Assembly (NCBI RefSeq): GCF_947502065.1
Contig: NZ_CANMYE010000010.1
Coordinates: forward strand, 23,976 to 87,975
Direction: 5' to 3'
DNA length: 64,000 nucleotides
Origin: an uncultured Pseudoteredinibacter sp.
GTDB taxonomy: Bacteria; Pseudomonadota; Gammaproteobacteria; Pseudomonadales; Cellvibrionaceae
Part shown: positions 43,746-52,467 of the stretch, piece by piece
Layout of the letters: each line of letters begins with the position of its first letter
Numbering within the stretch: position 1 is the first letter of the stretch
The notes under the pieces: generated by a model
Seen by the model: only the letters and a program-made list of their open reading frames with translations
The model's database searches: none
Told to the model about the DNA's origin: nothing
Position numbers and translations under genes: made by a program

Positions 43746-45167
43746 ATGTCAACTCAGTTTCCAGCCTTTCAAACCATAGCTTTGGTTAAGGAAATTGAAT
43801 CTCCAGAAAACCCCGGTGGTTTAGAAAAGCGTGTAGCGTTAATCCCCACTGATGTTGCTCAATTAGTCAGCAATGGCTGCAAAGTGTATGTCGAGTATGG
43901 GGCGGGTGATGGCGTAGGCTTTAGTGATCAAGAATACCTTGATGCTGGGGCTGTGATGCAGGGTGCTGAAGAGATCTATTGCGAGAAAGACCTGATCATC
44001 AAGTTTAAGGGGCCATCGTTAGATTCCATTAAAACCATGCGCCCTGGAACTACTTTGTTTTGCATGGCGCATTTTCATTCTTACCCTGATCGAGCTCAAC
44101 TTTTGGAAGATCAACGTATCAATGTAATTGCTATGGAGGAGATTCTAGAATCCCCTAAGCGGCAGTCGGATGCTTCCATTATTGGCCGTACAGCGATGAA
44201 TAAGGCCCTAAGTCCTTATATGGCAGACAACTCTATTGGCTCGCTTAATGTGAAGGTTTTAGGCTGGACTGAGCACTTGGCAGCTGCTATTCGCCGGGCG
44301 GGCAATCGTGACCCCCGCTCTTTACAACTTTTAAATGCCAATATCGCTACCGCAGATTTAGAACTGAGTCGCAGTAATAGCCTTTATGTATACGATAGTC
44401 GCACATTACAGCGCCAAGGTTTAATTGCCAGCTTACAAAAAGCAGGTGAAAGCGTGTTGGATTTGGCGCAATATGAAGCTGAAATGGGTGATACGGCGGT
44501 TGCACAATACCGTCAGAGTCATCCTCCAAGAGAATTTGGTTTGCGTCGTATTCAATGTCTGCACGAAACCGGCATGGCCGGTGCGCGCTATGGTTTAAAA
44601 CTATTAGCGCAAAACAAGCCTGAACTAGATATAAAAGAAGCAAAAGTTGCTGTGCTTGGTTATGGCAATGTGGGGCAGGGCGCGATACATGAGCTACATG
44701 AGCAAGGCGTAAAAACGGTTCATGTTTTGGGGCGTACCCATACCAGTAAAGGTCGCATCGATTATTGGTTAAAAGATATCGATCTCGTGGTTAATGGCGC
44801 TGAGCAGCCACCGCACTTAAGAGGTGTAAACTTCTTAGTCAGCAATAGCCATTTAAAGGAGTTGATCCCAGATGGCTCCGTGGTGATTGACTTGGTTGGT
44901 GGCAGTCCAACCAACCGCAGCCCTGTCGAGGCGGTAGAATCTTGTACTTTTTTAACGGATCCACATTTTGTTCGTGATGGTGTGACCGTATCTTCTCTAT
45001 GGGGTTGGCCAATGATGGGGATGATGCGTGAGACGGCTATCCGATATTCTGGGCAAATAGCTGATGTCTTATTGGGCAGCGAAGCACTTCACAAAGGTTT
45101 GGCCGAACTAGTACCTGCTGTTGAGCGAGCCCTGGTGTGTGGTCCTTTCCCTCAGGAACCTGCTTGA
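43746..45167 (+). CDS. alanine dehydrogenase/saccharopine dehydrogenase-like NAD(P) oxidoreductase
   Basis: 473 residues from ATG 43746; an in-frame ATG at 43701 lacks a ribosome site. The N-terminal AlaDH/PNT domain is recognisable (LVKEIESPENPGGLEKRVALIP, VEYGAGDGVGFSD), and the Rossmann motif VAVLGYGNVGQGA sits near residue 315. At 473 residues it is ~100 longer than alanine dehydrogenase, with an insertion around residues 160-280. It may act on an amino acid or opine-like substrate. The stop is 2 bp before the pncC start, so they are probably co-transcribed. Confidence 0.65.
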   Translation: MSTQFPAFQTIALVKEIESPENPGGLEKRVALIPTDVAQLVSNGCKVYVEYGAGDGVGFSDQEYLDAGAVMQGAEEIYCEKDLIIKFKGPSLDSIKTMRPGTTLFCMAHFHSYPDRAQLLEDQRINVIAMEEILESPKRQSDASIIGRTAMNKALSPYMADNSIGSLNVKVLGWTEHLAAAIRRAGNRDPRSLQLLNANIATADLELSRSNSLYVYDSRTLQRQGLIASLQKAGESVLDLAQYEAEMGDTAVAQYRQSHPPREFGLRRIQCLHETGMAGARYGLKLLAQNKPELDIKEAKVAVLGYGNVGQGAIHELHEQGVKTVHVLGRTHTSKGRIDYWLKDIDLVVNGAEQPPHLRGVNFLVSNSHLKELIPDGSVVIDLVGGSPTNRSPVEAVESCTFLTDPHFVRDGVTVSSLWGWPMMGMMRETAIRYSGQIADVLLGSEALHKGLAELVPAVERALVCGPFPQEPA

Positions 45168-45169
45168 TA

Positions 45170-45658
45170 ATGTCGCAATACGCCCAACCTTTAGCTGACG
45201 CCCTGTTGGCTCAAAAACTCCGTATTAGCTCTGCAGAATCGTGCACTGGTGGTGGTATTGCCAGTGCGCTAACAGATGTCGCAGGTAGCTCTTCCTACTT
45301 TGAATTTGGCTTTATCACCTACGCCAATGAGGCCAAAAGCCAATTGCTGGGGGTGCCTGCTGAACTGATTGAACAGCATGGGGCAGTCAGTCGAGAAGTT
45401 GTGGAAGCAATGGCGCTCGGAGCGCTAAAGGCGGCTAAAGCTGATATTGCATTGTCTAGCAGCGGTATAGCTGGGCCTGGCGGTGGCAGTGCAGAGAAAC
45501 CCGTAGGGACTGTATGGCTAGCTTGGGCTTGGTGCGAAGAGGGCGTAATTCACTGTCAGAGTGAGTGCTATTTATTTAGTGGAAACCGCACAGCTGTGCG
45601 TGATCAGGCCATAAATAAGTCTCTACAGCAGGCCTTAGAGCTATCGCTTTTGGCCTAA
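45170..45658 (+). CDS. pncC: nicotinamide-nucleotide amidase (CinA C-terminal type)
   Basis: 162 residues from ATG 45170; a GTG at 45137 would sit inside the preceding gene. The signature AESCTGGGIASALTDVAGSS, YANEAKSQLLGV and SSGIAGPGGGSAEKPVGTVW identify the stand-alone CinA C-terminal/PncC family, which deamidates NMN for pyridine nucleotide salvage. Its place just before recA is widely conserved. Confidence 0.95.
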   Translation: MSQYAQPLADALLAQKLRISSAESCTGGGIASALTDVAGSSSYFEFGFITYANEAKSQLLGVPAELIEQHGAVSREVVEAMALGALKAAKADIALSSSGIAGPGGGSAEKPVGTVWLAWAWCEEGVIHCQSECYLFSGNRTAVRDQAINKSLQQALELSLLA

Positions 45659-45706
45659 CTTTCCGGTGAGCTAGTTGCGCTAAAATCCTATTCTTTAAAA
45701 AAAGTA

Positions 45707-45740
45707 CTGTATAAATACCAAGTACTGGTTGCGTATACAG
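45707..45740. promoter_or_regulatory. two tandem LexA-box-like sites upstream of recA
   Basis: CTGTATAAATACCAAG (45707-45722) fits the CTG-N10-CAG LexA consensus with one mismatch in the right triplet and has TA on both sides. CTGGTTGCGTATACAG (45725-45740) has both triplets exact and a strong right half GTATACAG. They are 170-205 bp before recA, which is typical for SOS control of recA. Confidence 0.65.
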
Positions 45741-45910
45741 TGTTTTTAAATTATGCTTCTTTCCGAATCGCAGCTAATGGCTCATTGTCATCGCCGGATG
45801 AATTGATGAGTCTATGCAGTTACAGGCCTAATGCGCCTAAATAACGGCCCGTTGAGGCCTGTAAATCTAGACAATATATAAGGCTATACGCCAATACGAC
45901 GAGGTGTCCC

Positions 45911-46942
45911 ATGGATCAGAACAAAGAAAAGGCATTGCAAGCCGCCCTTGGCCAGATTGAACGTCAGTTCGGTAAAGGCACCGTTATGCGGATGGGCGAT
46001 AAAGAGCAGGTTAAAATTCCTGCGGTTTCCACTGGCTCTTTAGGTCTTGATGTTGCCTTGGGTATTGGCGGTCTGCCAAAAGGTCGTATTGTTGAAATTT
46101 ATGGTCCGGAATCTTCAGGTAAAACCACATTAACCTTGCAAGCAATTGCCGAGGCCCAAAAGCAAGGTGGCACCTGTGCTTTTATCGATGCCGAACACGC
46201 CCTAGACCCAATTTATGCTGAAAAGCTGGGTGTTAATGTTGATGACTTGATTGTTTCCCAGCCGGACACAGGTGAGCAAGCCTTAGAAGTGGCTGATATG
46301 TTAGTACGTTCTGGTGCTGTTGATGTTCTAGTTGTTGATTCTGTTGCAGCGCTAACGCCAAAAGCCGAAATTGAGGGTGAGATGGGTGACCACCATGTTG
46401 GTTTGCAAGCCCGCTTAATGTCGCAGGCGCTTCGCAAGATTACCGGTAATATTAAGAATGCTAACTGTTTGGCGATCTTTATTAACCAGATTCGTATGAA
46501 GATTGGCGTTATGTTCGGTAACCCAGAAACTACTACCGGCGGTAACGCTTTGAAGTTTTATTCCTCTGTTCGTTTAGATATTCGCCGTATTGGTGCCGTA
46601 AAAGATGGTGACGAGGTTATTGGTAGCGAAACTCGCGTGAAAGTTGTGAAAAACAAGGTCGCGCCGCCGTTCAAGCAGACTGAATTCCAGATTCTATACG
46701 GTGAGGGTATTAATCGCTTGGGTGAAGTTATTGATTTCGGCGTAAAACTTGGTTTTATCGATAAAGCAGGTGCCTGGTACAGCTATAACGGCGACAAGAT
46801 TGGCCAAGGAAAAAATAATGTTGTGAAGTTCTTGCATGAGAACACCGCAATGGCTCAAGAGATCGAGGGTCGAGTTCGAGCCGAGCTATTGGGCAATGGC
46901 GAGTCCGCAGAAGAGCCTGGCGAAGAAGCTGAGCAAGCGTAA
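45911..46942 (+). CDS. recA: recombinase RecA
   Basis: 343 residues. Walker A GPESSGKTTL, Walker B LVVDSVAALTP, the L2-region segment NQIRMKIGVMFGNPETTTGG and the acidic C-terminal tail EEPGEEAEQA are all in place. It drives homologous recombination and LexA autocleavage in the SOS response. Preceded by pncC and followed by recX, the standard gammaproteobacterial order. Confidence 0.99.
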   Translation: MDQNKEKALQAALGQIERQFGKGTVMRMGDKEQVKIPAVSTGSLGLDVALGIGGLPKGRIVEIYGPESSGKTTLTLQAIAEAQKQGGTCAFIDAEHALDPIYAEKLGVNVDDLIVSQPDTGEQALEVADMLVRSGAVDVLVVDSVAALTPKAEIEGEMGDHHVGLQARLMSQALRKITGNIKNANCLAIFINQIRMKIGVMFGNPETTTGGNALKFYSSVRLDIRRIGAVKDGDEVIGSETRVKVVKNKVAPPFKQTEFQILYGEGINRLGEVIDFGVKLGFIDKAGAWYSYNGDKIGQGKNNVVKFLHENTAMAQEIEGRVRAELLGNGESAEEPGEEAEQA

Positions 46943-46963
46943 ACTTATCTCTCAACATGTGTG

Positions 46964-46983
46964 GCCCCCGTTGCTTCGGGGGC
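46964..46983 (+). terminator. GC-rich hairpin between recA and recX
   Basis: Stem GCCCCCG (46964-46970) and CGGGGGC (46977-46983), 6-nt loop, 21 bp after recA. No T-run follows, so it is likely a leaky attenuator that keeps recX expression below recA, as described in E. coli. Confidence 0.6.
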
Positions 46984-47058
46984 TTATGCCCATTCGGGCC
47001 AAGTTACAACCCGCATTCGAATTTCCAGCATCGCTACATTGTGAAAGGGAGAATAATA

Positions 47059-47583
47059 ATGTCAAAAATAGTCTCCATAGATGATTACCGTGAAGAACCT
47101 TATAAAGAACAAGTGCCAAGTGATAGCGAGTTATTAGCTAAGATTAAAAACTCTGCCCTTGCCGCTATTAGCCGAAGAGAATTTTGTCGCGCAGAGCTGT
47201 ATTGCAAATTGGCTAGGCAGTATGACGGTAGCAATCTAATTGACGGTGTTTTGGATTGGCTTGAAGAGCTATCCTATTTGGATGATCAGCGGTATGCCGC
47301 CATGTTTGTGCGTGCTGCCATTGCAAAGCGTCGTGGTCCAATGCGAATTCGGCTAGAAATGAAGCACAAAGGCTTATCAGCTATGTCGATTGATAATGCC
47401 TTACTGGAAGGTGATATAGATTGGCATGCCTTAGCTTTGGAGAGCTTGCAAGGACGGTTTACCGGGCCTGCAGTGGATATTAAGGATAAATCTAAACGTT
47501 ATCGATATCTGCAAGCGCAGGGCTTTAACGGTGATCATATTCACTACGCCATGGCCGAAGCCAACTCTGCTGTTGGTGAATAA
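47059..47583 (+). CDS. recX: regulatory protein RecX
   Basis: 174 residues from ATG 47059, which has AAAGGGAG upstream; a longer in-frame start at 46957 would run through the recA hairpin. Three RecX tandem helical repeats are visible: ALAAISRREFCRAELYCKLA, YLDDQRYAAMFVRAAIAKRRGPMRI and the C-terminal RYRYLQAQGFNGDHIHYAM. It binds and restrains RecA filaments. Confidence 0.93.
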   Translation: MSKIVSIDDYREEPYKEQVPSDSELLAKIKNSALAAISRREFCRAELYCKLARQYDGSNLIDGVLDWLEELSYLDDQRYAAMFVRAAIAKRRGPMRIRLEMKHKGLSAMSIDNALLEGDIDWHALALESLQGRFTGPAVDIKDKSKRYRYLQAQGFNGDHIHYAMAEANSAVGE

Positions 47584-47612
47584 CGCAGATTGCTTCGACT
47601 TGCTTTCTATTT

Positions 47613-47960
47613 TTAGAAAACCCCAGCTTCACCATCATCCATAAAGCTTTCATTACGTTCCCCCTGAATCTGCTCACGCAGCTTTTCTCGGGCCAAAAGC
47701 TTTTGTTGCACGGCTTCAGGAAGGTCTGTAAATAAAATCACATTCTTGGCCACCAAGGTGTTCACCAGATCCTCAGTGATACGCACGAATTCCATATCCG
47801 ACTCTTCAAGAGCCGCTAAAGAATGGCTGACATCCTTATAATTGTCTAAAAAAGAGACAAGTTGCGGGTGAGTCGGAGATAAATACTCGCTGAACTCCGG
47901 TCCCGATTTCATAGAAATGGCACTTATGTTGCCATTAAGGTCGCGTTGAATATAAGGCAT
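47613..47960 (-). CDS. conserved hypothetical protein
   Basis: 115 residues. The opening MPYIQRDLNGNISAIS and a middle segment LSPTHPQLVSFLDN match, from memory, a small family in gammaproteobacteria that databases label tryptophan synthase beta-like, a name with no functional basis. It is acidic, has no signal peptide or membrane segment, and holds a long helix near the C-terminus (LPEAVQQKLLAREKLREQI). Convergent with recX and divergent from the secretion operon. I cannot propose a function. Confidence 0.6.
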   Translation of the reverse strand: MPYIQRDLNGNISAISMKSGPEFSEYLSPTHPQLVSFLDNYKDVSHSLAALEESDMEFVRITEDLVNTLVAKNVILFTDLPEAVQQKLLAREKLREQIQGERNESFMDDGEAGVF

Positions 47961-48068
47961 AGGGCGGGTTTCGTTTTTCGAATGGCAGACTACAATATAG
48001 GTTAGTTATATCAATAGTAGTATACAATCCTATTAGAACAACTTTTTAGACACAGTTAAGGGGTCTTA

Positions 48069-50246
48069 ATGGAGCAGGCAACAAGCCAAACGGAAATACA
48101 AGAAATAGTGGAAGGCCCCGCGGAAAGTGCCAGCTTTTGCGACCCCTTATTAGAATCCTTGTTAATCATCGCTAGAATAGAGCATTTGCCGATTTCAGAA
48201 ACCTCGCTAACTGCTGGGCTTCCATTAGTTAAAGAGCGACTCACTCCCAGACTGTTTATTCGATCGGCTGAAAGAGCCGGCTTATCGGCCAAGGTTCTTG
48301 AGCGGCCTTTGGAACAAATTAGCGCTTTAGTTCTACCTACGGTCTTACTGCTGGAAAATAATGACGCCTGCGTGCTGACGAAGATCGATGTAGCCGAAGG
48401 CAAAGCCGAGATCATTGATCCTCACAGTAATGGCAAGAATGTTGTAGAACTGGCGGATTTAAAAGAGCGCTACAGTGGATACTCTATATTTTGTAAGCCT
48501 TTGCATCGCTATGATGAGCGCACTCAAGAAATTAAAGTTCGGCAAAAGGGGCACTGGTTCTGGGGGGTTCTAAGTCGATCATGGCGTATCTATCGCGATG
48601 TTCTCTTGGCATCTTTGTTTATCAACCTTTTTGCAATTGCCAACCCCTTGTTTGTAATGAACGTCTACGATCGTGTCGTGCCTAACGAAGCCGTAGAAAC
48701 TCTATGGGTGTTAGCAATTGGCGTGGCGACGGTTTACTTTTTTGACCTCGTGTTAAAGCTCCTGCGCGGATATTTTATTGAGGTGGCGGGAAAAAAATCT
48801 GATGTACTATTGTCAGCGATGATCTTTGAAAGGGTATTGGGTGCTAGATTAGAAGATAAGCCAATGTCCGTTGGTTCTTTCGCCAGTCAGCTAAAAGACT
48901 TTGAAAGCGTACGGAGCTTTATAACCTCGTCTACCGTGACCGCCTTTGTAGACCTTCCTTTCACCTTGCTGTTTTTATTGGTCATATTTTATGTTGGTGG
49001 ACCTTTGGTATTGGTTCCATTGGCTTGTATCCCCATTGTTATCGGTTACGCATTGTTTATTTTAAAGCCGTTGCGTCAGTCGGTAGAAGAAACCATGCAA
49101 TCTTCAGCGCAGAAAAACTCTACCTTGGTTGAGGCTTTAGCAAGCTTGGAAACCGTCAAGGGTCTAGGTGCAGAAGGGCGTGTACAGCGCTCTTGGGAGA
49201 AGTCAGTAGGACATTTGGCCTTTTGGGGGCAGAAATCTCGTTTACTTTCAAACTCAGCAGTCACTGTGGCAGGCACCGTTGTTCAGCTGAGCTCTGTGGC
49301 TGTTATTGTCAGTGGTGTTTACTTAATCGCGCAAAAAGAACTCACTATGGGGGCGTTAATAGCTTGTGTAATGCTTACCAGCCGAGCCTTAGCTCCGTTG
49401 TCTCAGCTATCTAGCTTGTTGGTCAATTTTGAACAAACTATGACTGCTTTGGATTCCCTAGAGAAGATCGTAGATAAAGCGCAAGAGCGCGACGAAGAAA
49501 AGACCTTTATCAAGCGCCCGAATTTTGCCGGTGAGGTTCGCTTTAATAAGGTTTCTTTCGCCTATCCTGGTGAGGAACACCCGAGTATCGAAAGTGTATC
49601 TTTTAATATTAAGCCGCGTGAAAGAGTGGCCATTATCGGCCGAATGGGCTCAGGAAAATCTACCGTTCAAAAGCTGATGATGGGGCTGTTTCAGCCTACC
49701 GGTGGTTCAGTTTTAATTGACGGCATTGATATTAAGCAGCTCGATCCCGCTGATTTGCGCCACGGTGTGGGTTATGTGCCGCAGGATGTTTCTTTGTTTT
49801 TTGGCTCTGTCAAAGACAATATTGCTTACGGTATGCCACATGCAACAGATCAGCAAATCGTAAGAGCTGCAGAATTCTCAGGAGTAACCGGTTTTGTGAA
49901 TAAACACCCAATGGGATTTCAGCGTCCTGTCGGTGAGCGAGGAGCCTTTTTATCGGGCGGGCAAAGGCAGAGTATCGGTGTAGCTCGTGCTTTAATTAAG
50001 GATCCAAGTATTTATCTACTTGATGAACCATCTACTGGAATGGATAACAGTACTGAAGCAAAGCTAAAACAAAATTTAATGCGAGTCACTCAAGGTAAAA
50101 CTCTTATCTTAGTAACGCACAAAACTTCGCTATTGGATTTAGTAGATAGAATTATCGTATTGGAAAATGGCAAGTTAATAGCCGATGGCTCAAAAGAGTC
50201 CGTACTGGATGCATTGAAGAAGGGGCAAATTCGTGTCGAGCAATAA
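48069..50246 (+). CDS. lapB: LapB-type type I secretion ABC transporter
   Basis: 725 residues with three domains: an N-terminal C39-like domain (~1-150) that lacks the protease Cys-His arrangement, a six-helix membrane domain (~185-460) and an ATPase with Walker A GRMGSGKST (~residue 525), signature LSGGQRQ, Walker B IYLLDEP. A degenerate C39-like domain is typical of transporters for RTX-type adhesins without a double-Gly leader. It powers export of the adhesin at 54102. The stop overlaps the fusion-protein gene by 14 bp. AAGGGG ribosome site upstream. Confidence 0.93.
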   Translation: MEQATSQTEIQEIVEGPAESASFCDPLLESLLIIARIEHLPISETSLTAGLPLVKERLTPRLFIRSAERAGLSAKVLERPLEQISALVLPTVLLLENNDACVLTKIDVAEGKAEIIDPHSNGKNVVELADLKERYSGYSIFCKPLHRYDERTQEIKVRQKGHWFWGVLSRSWRIYRDVLLASLFINLFAIANPLFVMNVYDRVVPNEAVETLWVLAIGVATVYFFDLVLKLLRGYFIEVAGKKSDVLLSAMIFERVLGARLEDKPMSVGSFASQLKDFESVRSFITSSTVTAFVDLPFTLLFLLVIFYVGGPLVLVPLACIPIVIGYALFILKPLRQSVEETMQSSAQKNSTLVEALASLETVKGLGAEGRVQRSWEKSVGHLAFWGQKSRLLSNSAVTVAGTVVQLSSVAVIVSGVYLIAQKELTMGALIACVMLTSRALAPLSQLSSLLVNFEQTMTALDSLEKIVDKAQERDEEKTFIKRPNFAGEVRFNKVSFAYPGEEHPSIESVSFNIKPRERVAIIGRMGSGKSTVQKLMMGLFQPTGGSVLIDGIDIKQLDPADLRHGVGYVPQDVSLFFGSVKDNIAYGMPHATDQQIVRAAEFSGVTGFVNKHPMGFQRPVGERGAFLSGGQRQSIGVARALIKDPSIYLLDEPSTGMDNSTEAKLKQNLMRVTQGKTLILVTHKTSLLDLVDRIIVLENGKLIADGSKESVLDALKKGQIRVEQ

Positions 50247-51939
50247 TCAATTGGATGAACAAAAGCCCAGTCAAGCAAAAGACGGTGCCGATAAAAAAGC
50301 GGCACCTGCTGTCAATGTTAGCGCTAGCTCGGTAAGAGTTAAGGCGCCGTCGACGAATTCCGAATCTGACTCACAGCCTGTAATAGATGATGATTTAGAG
50401 GTGAATAGTGAAATCCGTCCTGAACATTCTATAGAAAGAAGCGATCAGGAATCATCTGAAAACGCGACTAGCCTTGAATCGTCTGATACTGATTCAAATG
50501 AAGGTGAACCTGCGGATCATGATGTAAACCAAGAGCGCAGCGATCCCCCTAGTGACGAAGCCCCTGTCATACCTACCATGCCAGATAGTGGTGGCAAAAA
50601 ACGTAAATGGTTTGAAGGTGATAAAGAGCTAATCCAAGAGGATTTGGATTATATGTCTTCGGCGGCAGCCGCCGTTTTGCAACAATCTCCTCGTGGTGGC
50701 CAACAATTACTTTGGGCTATTTGTACTTTTGTGATTGTTGCTATTGTGTGGGCCTCTCTGGCTTATGTTGATGAGTTTACTCGTGGCGAAGGTAAGGTAA
50801 TTCCTTCTTCTCAAGTGAAAATTGTTCAGCACCAAGAAGGTGGTATTGTCGCTGAACTTTATGTTCGTGAAGGGCAAGCCGTTAAAGCTCAGGAGCCTTT
50901 GTTACGATTAGACGATACGCAATTTTCATCTTCGCTTCGTGAAGCAGATGTGACTTTAGATCAATTAAAGGCGAAGGTCGCGCGCCTGAGTTACGAAGCT
51001 GATGGAGAGGCTCTTCCAGAGCAGCCTATGGATGGCGTTAGCGAGTTGCTGTGGTCGCGAGCACGAACACTATACTTATCACGTCAGGAAGAACAAAAGT
51101 CGAAAGATCAAGTTTTAGTTCAACAAGTTGCACAGCGCCGGCAAGAGCTAAGCGAGTTGAAGGCTCGCCGAGATCAGCATCAGCGCAGCTACCGTCTATT
51201 GGATAAAGAGCTGCAAATGAGTAAACCCCTGGTAGGCTCGGGCGCTATGTCTGAGGTGGAGTTGTTGCGGCTTGAGCGCCAGGTAAACGATTTATACGGT
51301 GAGCTCAAGGGTGCAGAGTTAGCCATTCCTAGAGCGGAATCAAGTTTACAGGAGGCACGAGATAAGCTGCAGGGTGCCAAGCTAGCTTTTCGCAACGAAT
51401 CCCGTAAAGAGCTTGCTGATGTTCGCCTTGAGTTGCAACGCCTATCTGAAAGTAGTGGCGCTTTGGAAGATAGGGTTGATCGTACCGTAGTCGTTTCGCC
51501 TGTTGCTGGTACGATTAAGCAGGTCATGGTGAATACTATTGGTGGTGTTGTGCAGCCAGGTATGGATTTGCTTCAAATTGTACCCACCGAGGACAGCTTG
51601 CTGGTAGAGGCTAAAATTCGACCGACTGATATTGCTTTTTTACACCCCGGGCAAGAAGCTATTGTGAAATTTACCGCCTATGACTTCTCTATTCATGGTG
51701 GCCTCAAAGGTAAGGTTACTCATATCAGCCCAGATACCATTGTTGATGAGGAGGGTGAGAGCTTTTATACGGTGAAAGTGGAAACCGAAAAGGCCTTTTT
51801 GGGTAGCGAAGATACCCCGCTTCCTATTATTCCCGGGATGACCGTCAGTGTTGATATTTTGACCGGTGAAAAGACAGTGCTTGATTATATCCTTAAGCCC
51901 ATCTTGAAAACCAAACAACTTGCATTAAGAGAGCGCTGA
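50233..51939 (+). CDS. lapC: LapC/HlyD-type membrane-fusion protein with acidic N-terminal extension
   Basis: 568 residues from GTG 50233, overlapping the transporter by 14 bp. The single membrane helix is at ~158-178 (LLWAICTFVIVAIVWASLAYV with a DYMSSAAAAVLQQSPRG lead-in), then a lipoyl half, a long coiled coil (~225-400), the second lipoyl half and a beta-barrel ending in the HlyD C-terminal TGEKTVLDYILKP. Usual homologues have only ~30-40 residues before the helix; here residues ~1-135 are extra, Ser/Asp/Glu-rich and probably disordered in the cytoplasm. It links the ABC transporter to the TolC-like pore. Confidence 0.92.
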   Translation: MSSNNQLDEQKPSQAKDGADKKAAPAVNVSASSVRVKAPSTNSESDSQPVIDDDLEVNSEIRPEHSIERSDQESSENATSLESSDTDSNEGEPADHDVNQERSDPPSDEAPVIPTMPDSGGKKRKWFEGDKELIQEDLDYMSSAAAAVLQQSPRGGQQLLWAICTFVIVAIVWASLAYVDEFTRGEGKVIPSSQVKIVQHQEGGIVAELYVREGQAVKAQEPLLRLDDTQFSSSLREADVTLDQLKAKVARLSYEADGEALPEQPMDGVSELLWSRARTLYLSRQEEQKSKDQVLVQQVAQRRQELSELKARRDQHQRSYRLLDKELQMSKPLVGSGAMSEVELLRLERQVNDLYGELKGAELAIPRAESSLQEARDKLQGAKLAFRNESRKELADVRLELQRLSESSGALEDRVDRTVVVSPVAGTIKQVMVNTIGGVVQPGMDLLQIVPTEDSLLVEAKIRPTDIAFLHPGQEAIVKFTAYDFSIHGGLKGKVTHISPDTIVDEEGESFYTVKVETEKAFLGSEDTPLPIIPGMTVSVDILTGEKTVLDYILKPILKTKQLALRER

Positions 51940-51965
51940 TAAAGGCTTTCCACAGTTTTTCCTAT

Positions 51966-51993
51966 CGGCAGGCCTTTCTCGCCTGCCGTTTTT
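51966..51993 (+). terminator. terminator of the lapB-lapC unit
   Basis: Perfect 8-bp stem CGGCAGGC/GCCTGCCG (51966-51973 and 51981-51988) with a 7-nt loop and five T; 27 bp after the fusion-protein stop. It means the TolC-like gene has its own promoter. Confidence 0.9.
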
Positions 51994-52359
51994 CTGTCTA
52001 ATTTTTGATCTATTCGTACCCTTCTTTGTATTTTTTCAGAATAAAGACTTATTGTTTTAATCTCTTTGGGTTATTAGTGCGGGGTGATATGTACAGTTTA
52101 TAGGTGCCCATTGCCATCAGTATTAACTGTACCATTGCTGAAGCTAAAATTTTGGTGTGACACAGTTGGTCAGAAACTAGCAATAAATATAGAAATATTG
52201 ATATAGATGTACTACTTTGGCATCTAAATCATTATATATTCATGTCTCTTGGTTTTCGATTGTTGGGCGTAATGAAGAGTAATGTAGTTTTAGCCGACAA
52301 ATATTAACTATGCTTTACGCCAATAGAATGGGTATTGGAACTAATTGGTGGGCTTTTTT
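51994..52359. other. AT-rich intergenic stretch before the TolC-like gene
   Basis: 366 bp, clearly more AT-rich than the flanking genes. It must hold the promoter of the TolC-like gene. I see no gene, riboswitch or repeat in it. Confidence 0.5.
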
Positions 52360-52467
52360 ATGATGAACTTAACACTTATAATCCCTAAGATTGTGAAAAA
52401 CCTCACAATTCCTACTAAAAAGGCATTAGTTGATCGAGGCAAGGGGGCCGCGAGTAAAGGGTTATGA
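52360..52467 (+). CDS. possible 35-residue leader ORF overlapping the TolC-like gene
   Basis: ATG ATG at 52360-52365 opens a frame of 35 codons whose stop (52465-52467) overlaps the TolC-like start codon in a TTATGA junction. The peptide begins MMNLTLIIPKIVKNL, hydrophobic then basic, with six Lys and two Arg in all. Only a weak purine stretch precedes it. Coupling by start-stop overlap is the main argument; a CRP-type dyad lies inside it, which argues against it if that site is a promoter element. Confidence 0.25.
   Translation: MMNLTLIIPKIVKNLTIPTKKALVDRGKGAASKGL
52390..52409. promoter_or_regulatory. perfect CRP/Vfr-type dyad upstream of the TolC-like gene
   Basis: ATTGTGA-AAAACC-TCACAAT: both TGTGA and TCACA half-sites are exact with the required 6-bp spacer, and the outer AT pairs extend the symmetry. 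It is centred 64 bp upstream of the TolC-like start codon, so it could act as an activator or repressor site depending on the transcription start. Confidence 0.65.
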
